Below, piece after piece: positions 1 through 5,176 of a DNA stretch of 5,580 nt. How positions within the stretch are numbered: position 1 is the stretch's first letter; the number at the start of each line of letters is the position of its first letter. The position numbers were made by a program, and so were the translations under genes. Location: NCBI GenBank assembly GCA_934255105.1, contig CAKQNH010000380.1:1-5580 (forward strand), given 5' to 3'. This stretch comes from an uncultured Pirellulaceae bacterium. Its GTDB lineage: Bacteria > Planctomycetota > Planctomycetia > Pirellulales > Pirellulaceae. The notes under the pieces were generated by a model that saw only the letters and a program-made list of their open reading frames with translations, did no database searches and was not told the origin of the DNA.

Positions 1-1
1 T

Positions 2-208
2 GCGGTAGCCGATGTGCTGGAAAGGATCACCGGGCGTGAGATCTTCGATCCGACCGTGTACTACTTCGAGACAATCCCGACGATCGTCCATCCAGCGATG
101 GTTGTCTGGGTAATTATTGGAGCTGTGGCTATCGCCGTGATGGCCAGCGTCCTACCATCCATTCGCGCAGCCCGCATGCACCCCGTAGAGGCTCTTCGCT
201 ATGAATAA
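2..208 (+). CDS. FtsX-like permease, LolC/LolE type (3' end only)
   Basis: This is the C-terminal end of an ABC transporter permease; the 5' part lies outside the window. The visible 68 residues hold one strongly hydrophobic segment (VVWVIIGAVAIAVMASVLPS), which would be the last transmembrane helix. It is followed by the short cytoplasmic end IRAARMHPVEALRYE, a typical closing motif of FtsX/MacB/LolC-E family permeases (Arg-Ala-Ala-x-x-x-P-x-E-A-L-R). Family knowledge: LolC/E permeases pair with the LolD ATPase in the inner membrane to release lipoproteins for transport to the outer membrane. MacB-type and other exporters share this tail, so the substrate is not certain. The stop overlaps the start of the next gene by 8 bases, which indicates one operon and coupled translation. 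Confidence 0.85.
   Translation, partial: AVADVLERITGREIFDPTVYYFETIPTIVHPAMVVWVIIGAVAIAVMASVLPSIRAARMHPVEALRYE
187..191 (+). promoter_or_regulatory. Ribosome binding site of the LolD-like gene
   Basis: AGAGG lies 9 bases before ATG 201, inside the last codons of the permease gene. It supports the upstream start and therefore the unusual N-terminal extension of the ATPase. Confidence 0.55.
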
Positions 209-1049
209 TGCAACACACATCAGCTCTACACCCCATGTCATGCCACCGCTGATGCTGAGCCATGCAGCCGACTCGGCGGTCAGCCAAGCGCGAGACGCCA
301 TCGAGCGCAGCGTGCTCAACGACAATAGTCAAGCTGCCCCAGCGCAACTCAAGCTGGCTAGGCCGTTTGTGCTCGAGGGACGCGAGCTCTACAAGTCCTA
401 TCGCAAGAACAAGCACGAAGTCCCCGTGCTCAAGGGTTGCGATTTCTCGGCCGTGGCTGGGAACGTGACAGCCATTTTGGGACACAGTGGCTCCGGCAAA
501 AGCACGCTGCTGCATTTGCTCGGTACGCTCGACGCACCCGATTCGGGCGAGATCCACTTCGATGGCGAGCGGATCGATACGCTCTCGCGTCGACGTCGCG
601 ACCGCTTCCGCAACGCCAAGCTGGGCATGATCTTTCAGTTCTATCATCTACTCCCCGAGATCAGCGCCTTCCAGAACGTGCTCATGCCGATGATGATCAA
701 GGAAGGGTTCTTCGGCTACATGCGCCAGCGAACGGCCATTAGGGCTCGCGCCAAAGAGCTCCTGCGCCGCGTGGGGCTCGAGCACCGCCTGCATCACAAA
801 CCGCATGAGCTATCTGGCGGCGAGATGCAGCGCGCCGCAATCGCCCGCGCGCTGGTCGCCGAACCCGAATTGCTATTGGCCGACGAGCCCACGGGAAATC
901 TCGATCGAGAAACCGGCAGGCAGATACTCAGCTTGCTCTCTGAACTCAGACGCGAGCAGGGGCTGACGGTAGTCATGGTCACGCACGATGAATCCATCGC
1001 TGCCGCCTGCGACTCGGTCATCCATCTGGTCGACGGACGAATCAAATAG
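201..1049 (+). CDS. lolD: LolD-like ABC transporter ATP-binding protein
   Basis: This 282-residue ABC ATPase would power the FtsX-like permease encoded just upstream. All nucleotide-binding elements are present and intact: Walker A GHSGSGKST (94-102), Q-loop IFQFYHLLPE (Q146), signature LSGGE (204-208) followed by MQRAAIARAL, Walker B LLLADEP with catalytic E229, D-loop GNLD (232-235) and switch His H262 in VTHD. The layout matches the LolD/MacB/FtsE class, and the adjacent LolC/E-type permease favours LolD, the energy source for lipoprotein release from the inner membrane. The protein is about 50 residues longer than usual LolD because of an N-terminal extension (about 1-55) with no recognisable domain. 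ATG 201 is chosen because AGAGG at 187-191 sits 9 bases upstream and the start overlaps the permease stop; the later in-frame ATGs at 240 and 252 have no visible ribosome binding site. Another exporter ATPase of the same class cannot be excluded. Confidence 0.88.
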   Translation: MNNATHISSTPHVMPPLMLSHAADSAVSQARDAIERSVLNDNSQAAPAQLKLARPFVLEGRELYKSYRKNKHEVPVLKGCDFSAVAGNVTAILGHSGSGKSTLLHLLGTLDAPDSGEIHFDGERIDTLSRRRRDRFRNAKLGMIFQFYHLLPEISAFQNVLMPMMIKEGFFGYMRQRTAIRARAKELLRRVGLEHRLHHKPHELSGGEMQRAAIARALVAEPELLLADEPTGNLDRETGRQILSLLSELRREQGLTVVMVTHDESIAAACDSVIHLVDGRIK

Positions 1050-1050
1050 C

Positions 1051-1196
1051 GTAGAGCTATTGTCCCCAACCGATTCCCATAGCTCGCTCAAACAACGCAA
1101 TGTAGATCGGTTGTCCCCAACCGATTCCCATAGCTCGCTCAAACATCGCAACGTAGATCGGTTGTCCCCAACCGATTCCCATAGCTCGCTCAAACA
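1051..1196. repeat. Tandem repeat, 51-bp unit, about 2.9 copies
   Basis: The block TTGTCCCCAACCGATTCCCA starts at 1060, 1111 and 1162, an exact period of 51 bases, and the surrounding bases (TAGCTCGCTCAAACA, GCAAYGTAGATCGG) repeat as well. Copies two and three are almost identical. The first is degenerate at its left edge, where GTAGAGCTATTG replaces GTAGATCGGTTG. The array begins directly after the stop of the LolD-like gene and ends about 70 bases before the next start. Copies two and three each contain a perfect inverted repeat, ATCGGTTG and CAACCGAT around a TCCC loop (1106-1125 and 1157-1176). The unit is 17 codons long, so open frames run through it on both strands, but none looks like a real gene. 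It could be an intergenic tandem repeat, a transcription end structure or a protein-binding array. Confidence 0.95.
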
Positions 1197-1253
1197 TTTG
1201 CTATATTATTTGGCTAACGCGACGCGCACCATCGATTTCTATATAGCATTATC

Positions 1254-1257
1254 GGAG
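1254..1257 (+). promoter_or_regulatory. Ribosome binding site of the oxidoreductase remnant
   Basis: GGAG lies 7 bases before ATG 1265, good spacing. The preceding stretch from about 1197 to 1250 is AT-rich (CTATATTATTTGG, TTTCTATATAGCATTAT) and could hold a promoter, but I could not find a convincing -35/-10 pair. Confidence 0.5.
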
Positions 1258-1264
1258 ACTAGCT

Positions 1265-1836
1265 ATGTCATCCGCGACACCTATTTCGGCCTCTAGCCGG
1301 AGGCTGTTTCTAACTCAGGCCGCCGGCTTAGCGACCGCTGCGGCGGTGCCCTACTTCTCAACAACCAACCCAGCGACTGCTCAGCAGAAGGTGCCCGCTA
1401 CAGAAAAGCTGACTTTAGGTATAATCGGTATCGGGCCGCGCTGTATCTATGATCTAAAGTCGATCCTGGCTTTCGACGACGTGCAGTGTGTTGCGATCGC
1501 GGACGTTCAGCAAACTCGACGCCAAGCGGGCAAGCAATTGGTCGATGGCCACTACGGCAATAACGAGACTCACTGCAGACGGAACTCTCGCGGATGAAAC
1601 GCGTGCAAGGTCTGGACGTGACTACTCACGCTCGCAACTTCTTTGATTGTGTGAAGTCGCGCCAACCGACCATTTGTAATCCGAGCGTAATGCGACATTC
1701 TCACATCGCCTGTCATGCGGCGGCCCTATCCTGGATACTTCAGCGACCGCTTACTATCGATCCGGAGACAGAGCAGTTCGTGGGTGACGACGAGGCTAAC
1801 CGACTCTGTAGCCGCCCCGCTCGCGATTGGGCATAA
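1265..1836 (+). pseudogene. Gfo/Idh/MocA family oxidoreductase, internally deleted and frameshifted
   Basis: Two pieces of one oxidoreductase lie in different frames. The N-terminal piece (1265 to about 1565) begins with a twin-arginine signal SRRLFLTQAAG (residues 11-21), a hydrophobic stretch and a likely cleavage site after ATA (37-39). The start of the Rossmann fold follows, GIIGIGPR (52-59), then VAIADV and KQLVDGHYGN. The frame then becomes meaningless and stops at 1595-1597. The C-terminal piece (readable from about 1564 to 1836 in another frame) carries the family's ending: HARNFFDCVKSRQPT, HSHIACHAAALSWILQRPL and DPETEQFVGDDEANRLCSRP. Together they give about 175 residues, whereas full planctomycete members are about 430-450, so roughly 250 codons are missing, including the middle of the NAD-binding domain and most of the substrate domain. 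The intact family members are NAD(P)-dependent sugar or polyol oxidoreductases. This copy cannot be functional as one protein. A sequencing error alone would not explain the loss. Confidence 0.85.
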
Positions 1837-1955
1837 TGGTACCGAGTATCTAAGTCATACGTATTGATTCGTTAAACCGCGTGCCCAACGGGCCGCGCGA
1901 TACAACACGCTGGCGCATCGGGCTAGTATTCTCAGTTACTTGAAGGCGAGCGAAT
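1837..1955. other. Intergenic region before the inositol monophosphatase gene
   Basis: This stretch of 119 bases has no gene. It contains the 8-bp palindrome ATACGTAT (1857-1864) and a small inverted repeat GCCC-AAC-GGGC. TAGTAT at 1924-1929 resembles a -10 box but has no good -35 partner at the expected distance. The promoter of the next gene probably lies here, yet I cannot place it. Confidence 0.4.
1943..1950 (+). promoter_or_regulatory. Ribosome binding site deciding a TTG start
   Basis: AAGGCGAG ends 5 bases before TTG 1956, with its AAGG core 9 bases before. An in-frame TGA at 1941-1943 overlaps the site, so translation cannot begin further upstream. The combination fixes TTG 1956 as the best start. 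Confidence 0.55.
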
Positions 1956-2807
1956 TTGAACGACTCATATGAATTGACTCCGCCGACCATACTCGGCGAA
2001 GAGAACGAATTCTTAAGCACGGCCGTGGCGGCCGCGACCACCGGCGCACGCATACTGCTGGAGCACTACCAGCGAGGTGTGCAAATGCGCAGCAAAGAAG
2101 CCGATGCGACTTACAATTTGGTGAGCGACGCGGATATCGAATCGGAGCAAGCTATCGGGCTCGAGATTGCTACCCGCTTCCCGGATCATGCGATTTTGGG
2201 AGAGGAGGAGCACCGCGGCGACATCACCGCCGAACATCTGTGGATTGTGGATCCACTGGATGGCACCAACAATTTCGCGCATCGAATCCCTCACTTCGCG
2301 GTCTCTATCGCCTACTACAGTGCGGGGCGAGCGCAGTGCGGTGTAGTAGTCAATCCAGTGCGTGGCGATTGGTACTGGGCCACTGCCGGTGGCGGAGCTT
2401 TCCATAATGGCCGACCGATGCGCGTCAACACGGCTACCAGCCTGGATAAGACGATGGTCGGGTGCGGGTTCTTTTACGACCGCGGCGCAATGATGGAAAG
2501 TACATTGGCAGCCATCCATGCGTTCTTCAAACAAGACATCCATGGTATCCGCCGCTTTGGGACCGCAGCACTGGATCTATGCCAAGTGGCGGATGGACTG
2601 TACGGCACCTATTTCGAATACCAATTGATGCCCTGGGACTTTGCCGCTGGCGCTTTGATCGTTCAAGAGGCGGGCGGGACCGTAACCACCGCATTGGGCG
2701 GTCCGCTGGGATTGGAGAAGTCGTGCCTGCTGGCGAGCAATACGCTGCTGCACTCGGCCGCGCTGGAGATTGTCCGCAGACATCATCCATCGCGCGGAAA
2801 TGGGTAG
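1956..2807 (+). CDS. Inositol monophosphatase family protein
   Basis: This 283-residue enzyme belongs to the Mg2+-dependent, Li+-sensitive sugar phosphatase family. The metal-binding motifs are complete: LGEEE (81-85), WIVDPLDGTNNF (96-107, with D99 and D102 as metal ligands and the GT that binds phosphate) and MPWDFAAG (225-232, with D228). GIRRFGTAALDLCQVADG (197-214) is also typical of the family. The likely reaction is hydrolysis of inositol-1-phosphate or a similar phosphomonoester in the cytoplasm. Close relatives include SuhB and the histidinol-phosphate phosphatase HisN, and sequence alone does not separate these well. Length is slightly above the usual 260-270 because of about 15 extra N-terminal residues. 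The start is TTG at 1956; the first in-frame ATG comes only at residue 44, after the first family helix, so it would remove conserved sequence. The gene stands alone on the plus strand, converging on scpB. Confidence 0.92.
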   Translation: MNDSYELTPPTILGEENEFLSTAVAAATTGARILLEHYQRGVQMRSKEADATYNLVSDADIESEQAIGLEIATRFPDHAILGEEEHRGDITAEHLWIVDPLDGTNNFAHRIPHFAVSIAYYSAGRAQCGVVVNPVRGDWYWATAGGGAFHNGRPMRVNTATSLDKTMVGCGFFYDRGAMMESTLAAIHAFFKQDIHGIRRFGTAALDLCQVADGLYGTYFEYQLMPWDFAAGALIVQEAGGTVTTALGGPLGLEKSCLLASNTLLHSAALEIVRRHHPSRGNG

Positions 2808-2809
2808 GC

Positions 2810-2825
2810 GAAGTCGCCAAGACTT
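2810..2825. repeat. Extra direct copy of the hairpin arm
   Basis: GAAGTCGCCAAGACTT appears here, 3 bases after the phosphatase stop, and its first 15 bases recur at 2851-2865. The complement of all 16 bases is at 2879-2894. This copy can therefore also pair with the right arm, forming a competing larger hairpin. Confidence 0.9.
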
Positions 2826-2844
2826 TGGAATGCCGGGGCATCTT

Positions 2845-2900
2845 GTAGTCGAAGTCGCCAAGACTGTGGACCGCTCGAAAGTCTTGGCGACTTCCGCTAC
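2845..2900. terminator. Long inverted repeat between convergent genes, probable bidirectional terminator
   Basis: The arm GAAGTCGCCAAGACT (2851-2865) is perfectly complementary to AGTCTTGGCGACTTC (2880-2894), with a 14-base loop. One mismatch (2850/2895) and one G-T pair further out, GTAG and CTAC (2845-2848, 2897-2900) extend the stem to 21 positions. It lies between the ends of the phosphatase gene (plus) and scpB (minus), where a shared terminator is expected. There is no clear T-tract on either side, so intrinsic termination is not proven. The compact symmetrical form and the extra direct arm copy upstream also fit a dispersed palindromic repeat. Confidence 0.7.
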
Positions 2901-2918
2901 GGCCTGTAGTCTAGCGGA

Positions 2919-3854
2919 TCACTCCAAGTCCTCAGTCTGAGGCAGGTCGTCGAGCGATTCAATCCCAGTCAGGTCCAGCAAGCGATTGGTGGGGTAATAG
3001 CGCTGAACCGCCTGCTTATCCTCAGTCACGCGGCGCATGTCGATCAATTGACGGCGAATCAATTGCGACAGCAGGCTCCCGCTGGGTTGCCCACGCTGCT
3101 GCTCCAGTTTCTCGCGTGAAATGCCGGGTTGGTAAGCGATGAGCGCCAGACAGTCGATAGCGGCTTGGTTGAGCTTCACATGCCGCACGCGCCCATAGAA
3201 GCGATCGCGGACGAATTTGACGTCGTCGGCCAGTTGAATGCGATAGCCGGCCCCGTCGGCGACGATCCGAGTCGCCCGGTTGGTCTGAACGTAGATCTCG
3301 TTGAGCTGCGCAACGCACGAGGCCACCTCACTGGCATCCACGCCGCGCATCAGCCCCGCGATCTCAGCCGCCGGGATGGAGACACCGTCAGGGCGACCCA
3401 CAAATAGAATGGCTTCCACGATCGATTGTGGAGTAAGCGGGCAAGCGGCGTTGTCTTGGTCTTCTTCTACGTCCAGGCCTGCATCCGGCTGCAGGTCGGT
3501 ATCGCCCAGCGAGGCAGCTAGCAAATTGCCATTCGCCGGCGAGGCGCCGAGCTGCGAATCGCCGAGCTGAGAATCTCCGAGCGCCGTTCCCACGCTTTCC
3601 AGCAACAAGGCGGGGTCTGAGGGCGACGTCTCGGGTAAGAATCCCGGGGGCGAGGTCGCAGTGCCACTATCCGCCCCAGCCAACATGCGCTGATACGATT
3701 GACTGAGCTCCTCGAGCGTGACACCCTCCTCCTCTTCCGCAGGGTCTACTTCACCGGGCTGCGGGGCGGCCGGCTCGATACCGCTGAGCGTGACACGCGT
3801 TCTGCAGTTAGAGCGACGAGTAGAGTGGCTGTCAGGTCGTTTGGAATCGTCCAT
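2919..3854 (-). CDS. scpB: Segregation and condensation protein B, with long acidic N-terminal extension
   Basis: ScpB is the winged-helix kleisin-associated subunit that works with ScpA and SMC in bacterial chromosome condensation and segregation. The family core occupies about residues 140-311: the first winged helix begins TPQSIVEAILFVGRPDGVSI (141-160), and the second contains LNQAAIDCLALIAYQPGISREKLEQQRG (228-255). The conserved ending IRRQLIDMRR and LLDLTGIESLDDLPQ follows. At 311 residues it is much longer than usual members (about 180-200). The first 140 residues are acidic, rich in Ser, Pro, Gly and Asp, and probably disordered, with a short repeat LGDSQLGDSQLGAS (92-105). ATG 3854 is preceded by GGTGAG at only 2 bases distance. 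The gene overlaps the end of nusB by 23 bases, so translational coupling is likely. A later start inside the extension is possible. No scpA is visible in the window. Confidence 0.9.
   Translation of the reverse strand: MDDSKRPDSHSTRRSNCRTRVTLSGIEPAAPQPGEVDPAEEEEGVTLEELSQSYQRMLAGADSGTATSPPGFLPETSPSDPALLLESVGTALGDSQLGDSQLGASPANGNLLAASLGDTDLQPDAGLDVEEDQDNAACPLTPQSIVEAILFVGRPDGVSIPAAEIAGLMRGVDASEVASCVAQLNEIYVQTNRATRIVADGAGYRIQLADDVKFVRDRFYGRVRHVKLNQAAIDCLALIAYQPGISREKLEQQRGQPSGSLLSQLIRRQLIDMRRVTEDKQAVQRYYPTNRLLDLTGIESLDDLPQTEDLE
3545..3589 (-). repeat. 15-bp in-frame repeat inside scpB
   Basis: CGCCGAGCTGCGAAT (3545-3559) is repeated at 3560-3574 with one change, followed by a more diverged third unit (3575-3589). 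The period of 15 bases equals five codons and gives the LGDSQ protein repeat in the disordered head of ScpB. Confidence 0.8.
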
Positions 3855-4407
3855 AGCTCACCGGGTTGGAATCCTCTCCATCCTGCGGCTGCGTTGGCTC
3901 TCCGCCGCCACTTGGGCTATCGCTGGTGGAATCGTCGATAATTGGCTCGTCGATAACTGGCTTGCTAGTGCTAGGCGCGTCCCCCGCGACACTGACCGCG
4001 GGTTCCGAGGACTGGTGAAGCACTCGATCTAGGATGCCATTGACGAACTGTCCCGACTGGCGATCGCCATAACGCTTGGCAAGTGCTACCGCTTCATTGA
4101 TGACGACAGGGCCTGGGGTATCGGTCATCAGCAATTCGTAGGCCCCCAAGCGGAGCACGTTGCGATCGATAGCCGCCATGCGCCGCAGCGACCAATTGGC
4201 CGCTTTGGCGCTGAGCGCCTTGTCCAGCTCTTTCCGATTGGCCAGCACGTTGCGAAATAGTTGTCGGCCGAATTCTACCAGCGGCCGATTGCCATGCAAA
4301 CGCTTGGACAAAAACTGGTCCGCAATGGCAGCGTCCTGCTCTGGATGCAAATCTTCTTCGTAGAGCAGTTGCAGTACAATTTCACGTGCGCGTCGGCGAG
4401 TTGTCAT
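3832..4407 (-). CDS. nusB: Transcription antitermination factor NusB with acidic C-terminal tail
   Basis: NusB is a small all-helical RNA-binding protein that, with NusE (S10), joins the antitermination complex on boxA RNA, chiefly in rRNA operons. The family core fills residues 1-133: it opens with the basic RRRAREIVLQLLYEEDL (4-20), then has WSLRRMAAIDRNVLRLGAYELL (72-93) and the signature INEAVALAKRYGDRQSGQFVNGILDRVL (103-130). Typical NusB is about 130-150 residues. Here a tail of about 60 residues (134-191), acidic and rich in Ser, Pro and Gly, is added, including KPVIDEPIIDDSTSD. The start is firm: an in-frame TGA lies two codons upstream of ATG 4407, and the protein begins where relatives begin. 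No clear Shine-Dalgarno sequence precedes it. The last 23 bases overlap scpB in another frame. Confidence 0.93.
   Translation of the reverse strand: MTTRRRAREIVLQLLYEEDLHPEQDAAIADQFLSKRLHGNRPLVEFGRQLFRNVLANRKELDKALSAKAANWSLRRMAAIDRNVLRLGAYELLMTDTPGPVVINEAVALAKRYGDRQSGQFVNGILDRVLHQSSEPAVSVAGDAPSTSKPVIDEPIIDDSTSDSPSGGGEPTQPQDGEDSNPVSYGRFQTT
3932..3961 (-). repeat. 15-bp tandem duplication inside the nusB tail
   Basis: TCGTCGATAATTGGC (3932-3946) is followed at once by TCGTCGATAACTGGC (3947-3961), 14 of 15 bases identical. It keeps frame and produces the VIDEP/IIDDS doublet in the acidic tail. Confidence 0.85.
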
Positions 4408-4561
4408 TGGTCAGTAGGCGGTAAGTGGCAAGCGGTCGATGGCGCATCTAGGAGCCGGCTGAGCAATAGCAAGCCAGCCTCAACCCCCAGGTGTCGATGA
4501 TACTCGCTCAATGGTAACCATTGCAGGTCGAGTTGTCATGTCGAAATTTCTGTGCGGCAGA
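4408..4561. other. Gap between nusB and mscL
   Basis: These 154 bases lie upstream of nusB and downstream of mscL. They contain a 15-bp palindrome, listed separately, and the 8-bp palindrome AGCCGGCT (4453-4460). CGAGTTGTCAT at 4529-4539 is a direct copy of the bases that span the nusB start (4397-4407). An unproven 43-codon minus-strand open frame ends on the nusB ATG. No clear promoter or T-rich terminator was seen. Confidence 0.4.
4509..4523. promoter_or_regulatory. Perfect 15-bp palindrome upstream of nusB, possible operator
   Basis: CAATGGT-A-ACCATTG is a perfect inverted repeat with a single central base, about 100 bases upstream of the nusB start and 40 downstream of the mscL stop. 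Size and symmetry fit a dimeric regulator site, but nothing else supports binding, and it could equally be chance or part of an RNA structure. Confidence 0.3.
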
Positions 4562-5041
4562 TTAGTTTTGCTTGAGCGAATCGCGAATTTCACGCAACAG
4601 CAGTATTTCTTCACTGGGCCCAGCAGGGGCGGCAACCGCTTCTTCCTTTTTGAAGCGATCCTTCAACGTGTTGATGGCTTTGATCACTAAGAAGATAGCC
4701 ACGGCAACCAGTAGAAAATCTACAATTGTCTGTAGAACGGGCCCGTAGTTCAGGATGGCATATTCTGTCGGTTCAAGAATGATCGATCCGTCCGCATTGG
4801 TGAGCATCTTACCCGCCGCGTCGAATTTAGGTGCGTCGGTGGTGACCTTCAGGGCGGCTTCGTTAAAGTTCACCCCATATTTGGCGGTCAAGAGATTCAA
4901 TGGAGGCATCACGATGTTAGCCACGAAGGAATTGACTATCTTGCCGAACGCCGCCCCGATCACTACCGCCACAGCCAGATCGATCACATTGCCACGCATG
5001 GCAAATTCGCGAAACTCGGTAATCCATTTCTTCATCATCAT
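4562..5041 (-). CDS. mscL: Large-conductance mechanosensitive channel MscL
   Basis: MscL forms a homopentameric inner-membrane pore that opens under membrane tension and releases solutes during osmotic downshock. The N-terminus is highly conserved: KKWITEFREFAMRGNVIDLAVAVVIGAAFGKIVNSFVANIVMPPL, comprising the amphipathic S1 helix and TM1 (in the 161-residue frame starting at 5047, TM1 is about 20-50). TM2 is VLQTIVDFLLVAVAIFLVIKAINTL (104-128). The C-terminal end is a charged linker and the helix EEILLLREIRDSLKQN. The loop between the helices (about 52-101) is longer than in E. coli MscL, which has 136 residues in total. Five ATG codons lie in a row (5047 down to 5033). The Shine-Dalgarno sequence CGGAGG directly abuts the first, so the third (5041, spacing 6) or fourth (5038, spacing 9) is the probable start; 5041 is given here, and the frame is open to 5047. 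Confidence 0.95.
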   Translation of the reverse strand: MMMKKWITEFREFAMRGNVIDLAVAVVIGAAFGKIVNSFVANIVMPPLNLLTAKYGVNFNEAALKVTTDAPKFDAAGKMLTNADGSIILEPTEYAILNYGPVLQTIVDFLLVAVAIFLVIKAINTLKDRFKKEEAVAAPAGPSEEILLLREIRDSLKQN

Positions 5042-5047
5042 CATCAT

Positions 5048-5053
5048 CCTCCG
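5048..5053 (-). promoter_or_regulatory. Strong ribosome binding site of mscL touching a five-ATG run
   Basis: On the minus strand CGGAGG is followed with no spacer by ATGATGATGATGATGAAG. Normal spacing of 5-9 bases points to the third or fourth ATG, not the first, as the initiation codon. Confidence 0.7.
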
Positions 5054-5063
5054 CCGAAGTTAA

Positions 5064-5176
5064 GTTCCCGCCCAACGCCGTTAGCCGCGACAGCATTTAG
5101 CCGCGACAGCAGCGACAGCATATAGCCCCATGCGTGAGCATGGGGTTTAGTTCGCGCCAAACGCATTTAACCGCGA
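5064..5176. repeat. REP-like direct repeats upstream of mscL
   Basis: A 27-base unit at 5064-5090 (GTTCCCGCCCAACGC, then CGTTAGCCGCGA) recurs at 5150-5176 (GTTCGCGCCAAACGC, then ATTTAACCGCGA) with 22 of 27 bases equal. Inside the first part, TTAGCCGCGACAGCA stands at 5081-5095 and again at 5097-5111, followed by a partial third CGACAGCA (5113-5120). GGCGACAGCA at 5181-5190 is a further echo. No open frame of interest runs through the region. Such short degenerate units clustered with hairpins are typical of intergenic repetitive extragenic palindromes. Confidence 0.8.
5126..5145. repeat. Perfect 8-bp hairpin with GTGA loop
   Basis: CCCCATGC and GCATGGGG form a perfect stem around GTGA. In a plus-strand transcript the loop would be GUGA, a GNRA tetraloop. 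It lies between the direct repeats upstream of mscL and is probably a module of the same repeat cluster. It lacks a T-tract on either strand that would mark a classical terminator. Confidence 0.8.

Noticed and set aside
129..647. 172-codon minus-strand open frame opposite the LolD-like gene
   Set aside because: It lies entirely antisense to the permease end and the ATPase, which has all family motifs; its translation shows no recognisable domain.
1051..1196. CRISPR array
   Set aside because: The 51-bp units are continuous tandem copies with no unique spacers, there are fewer than three full units, and no cas gene is nearby.
1265..1836. Programmed frameshift joining the two oxidoreductase pieces
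   Set aside because: The pieces lack about 250 residues of the family between them, so a frameshift would not restore a working enzyme; no slippery heptamer was seen at the junction.
1901..1929. Sigma70-type promoter TACAAC-17-TAGTAT before the phosphatase gene
   Set aside because: The -35 element matches the consensus at only two of six positions, so it is too weak to call.
2013..2543. 176-codon minus-strand open frame opposite the phosphatase gene
   Set aside because: Antisense to a gene with complete catalytic motifs; the frame is open only because of GC-rich codon structure.
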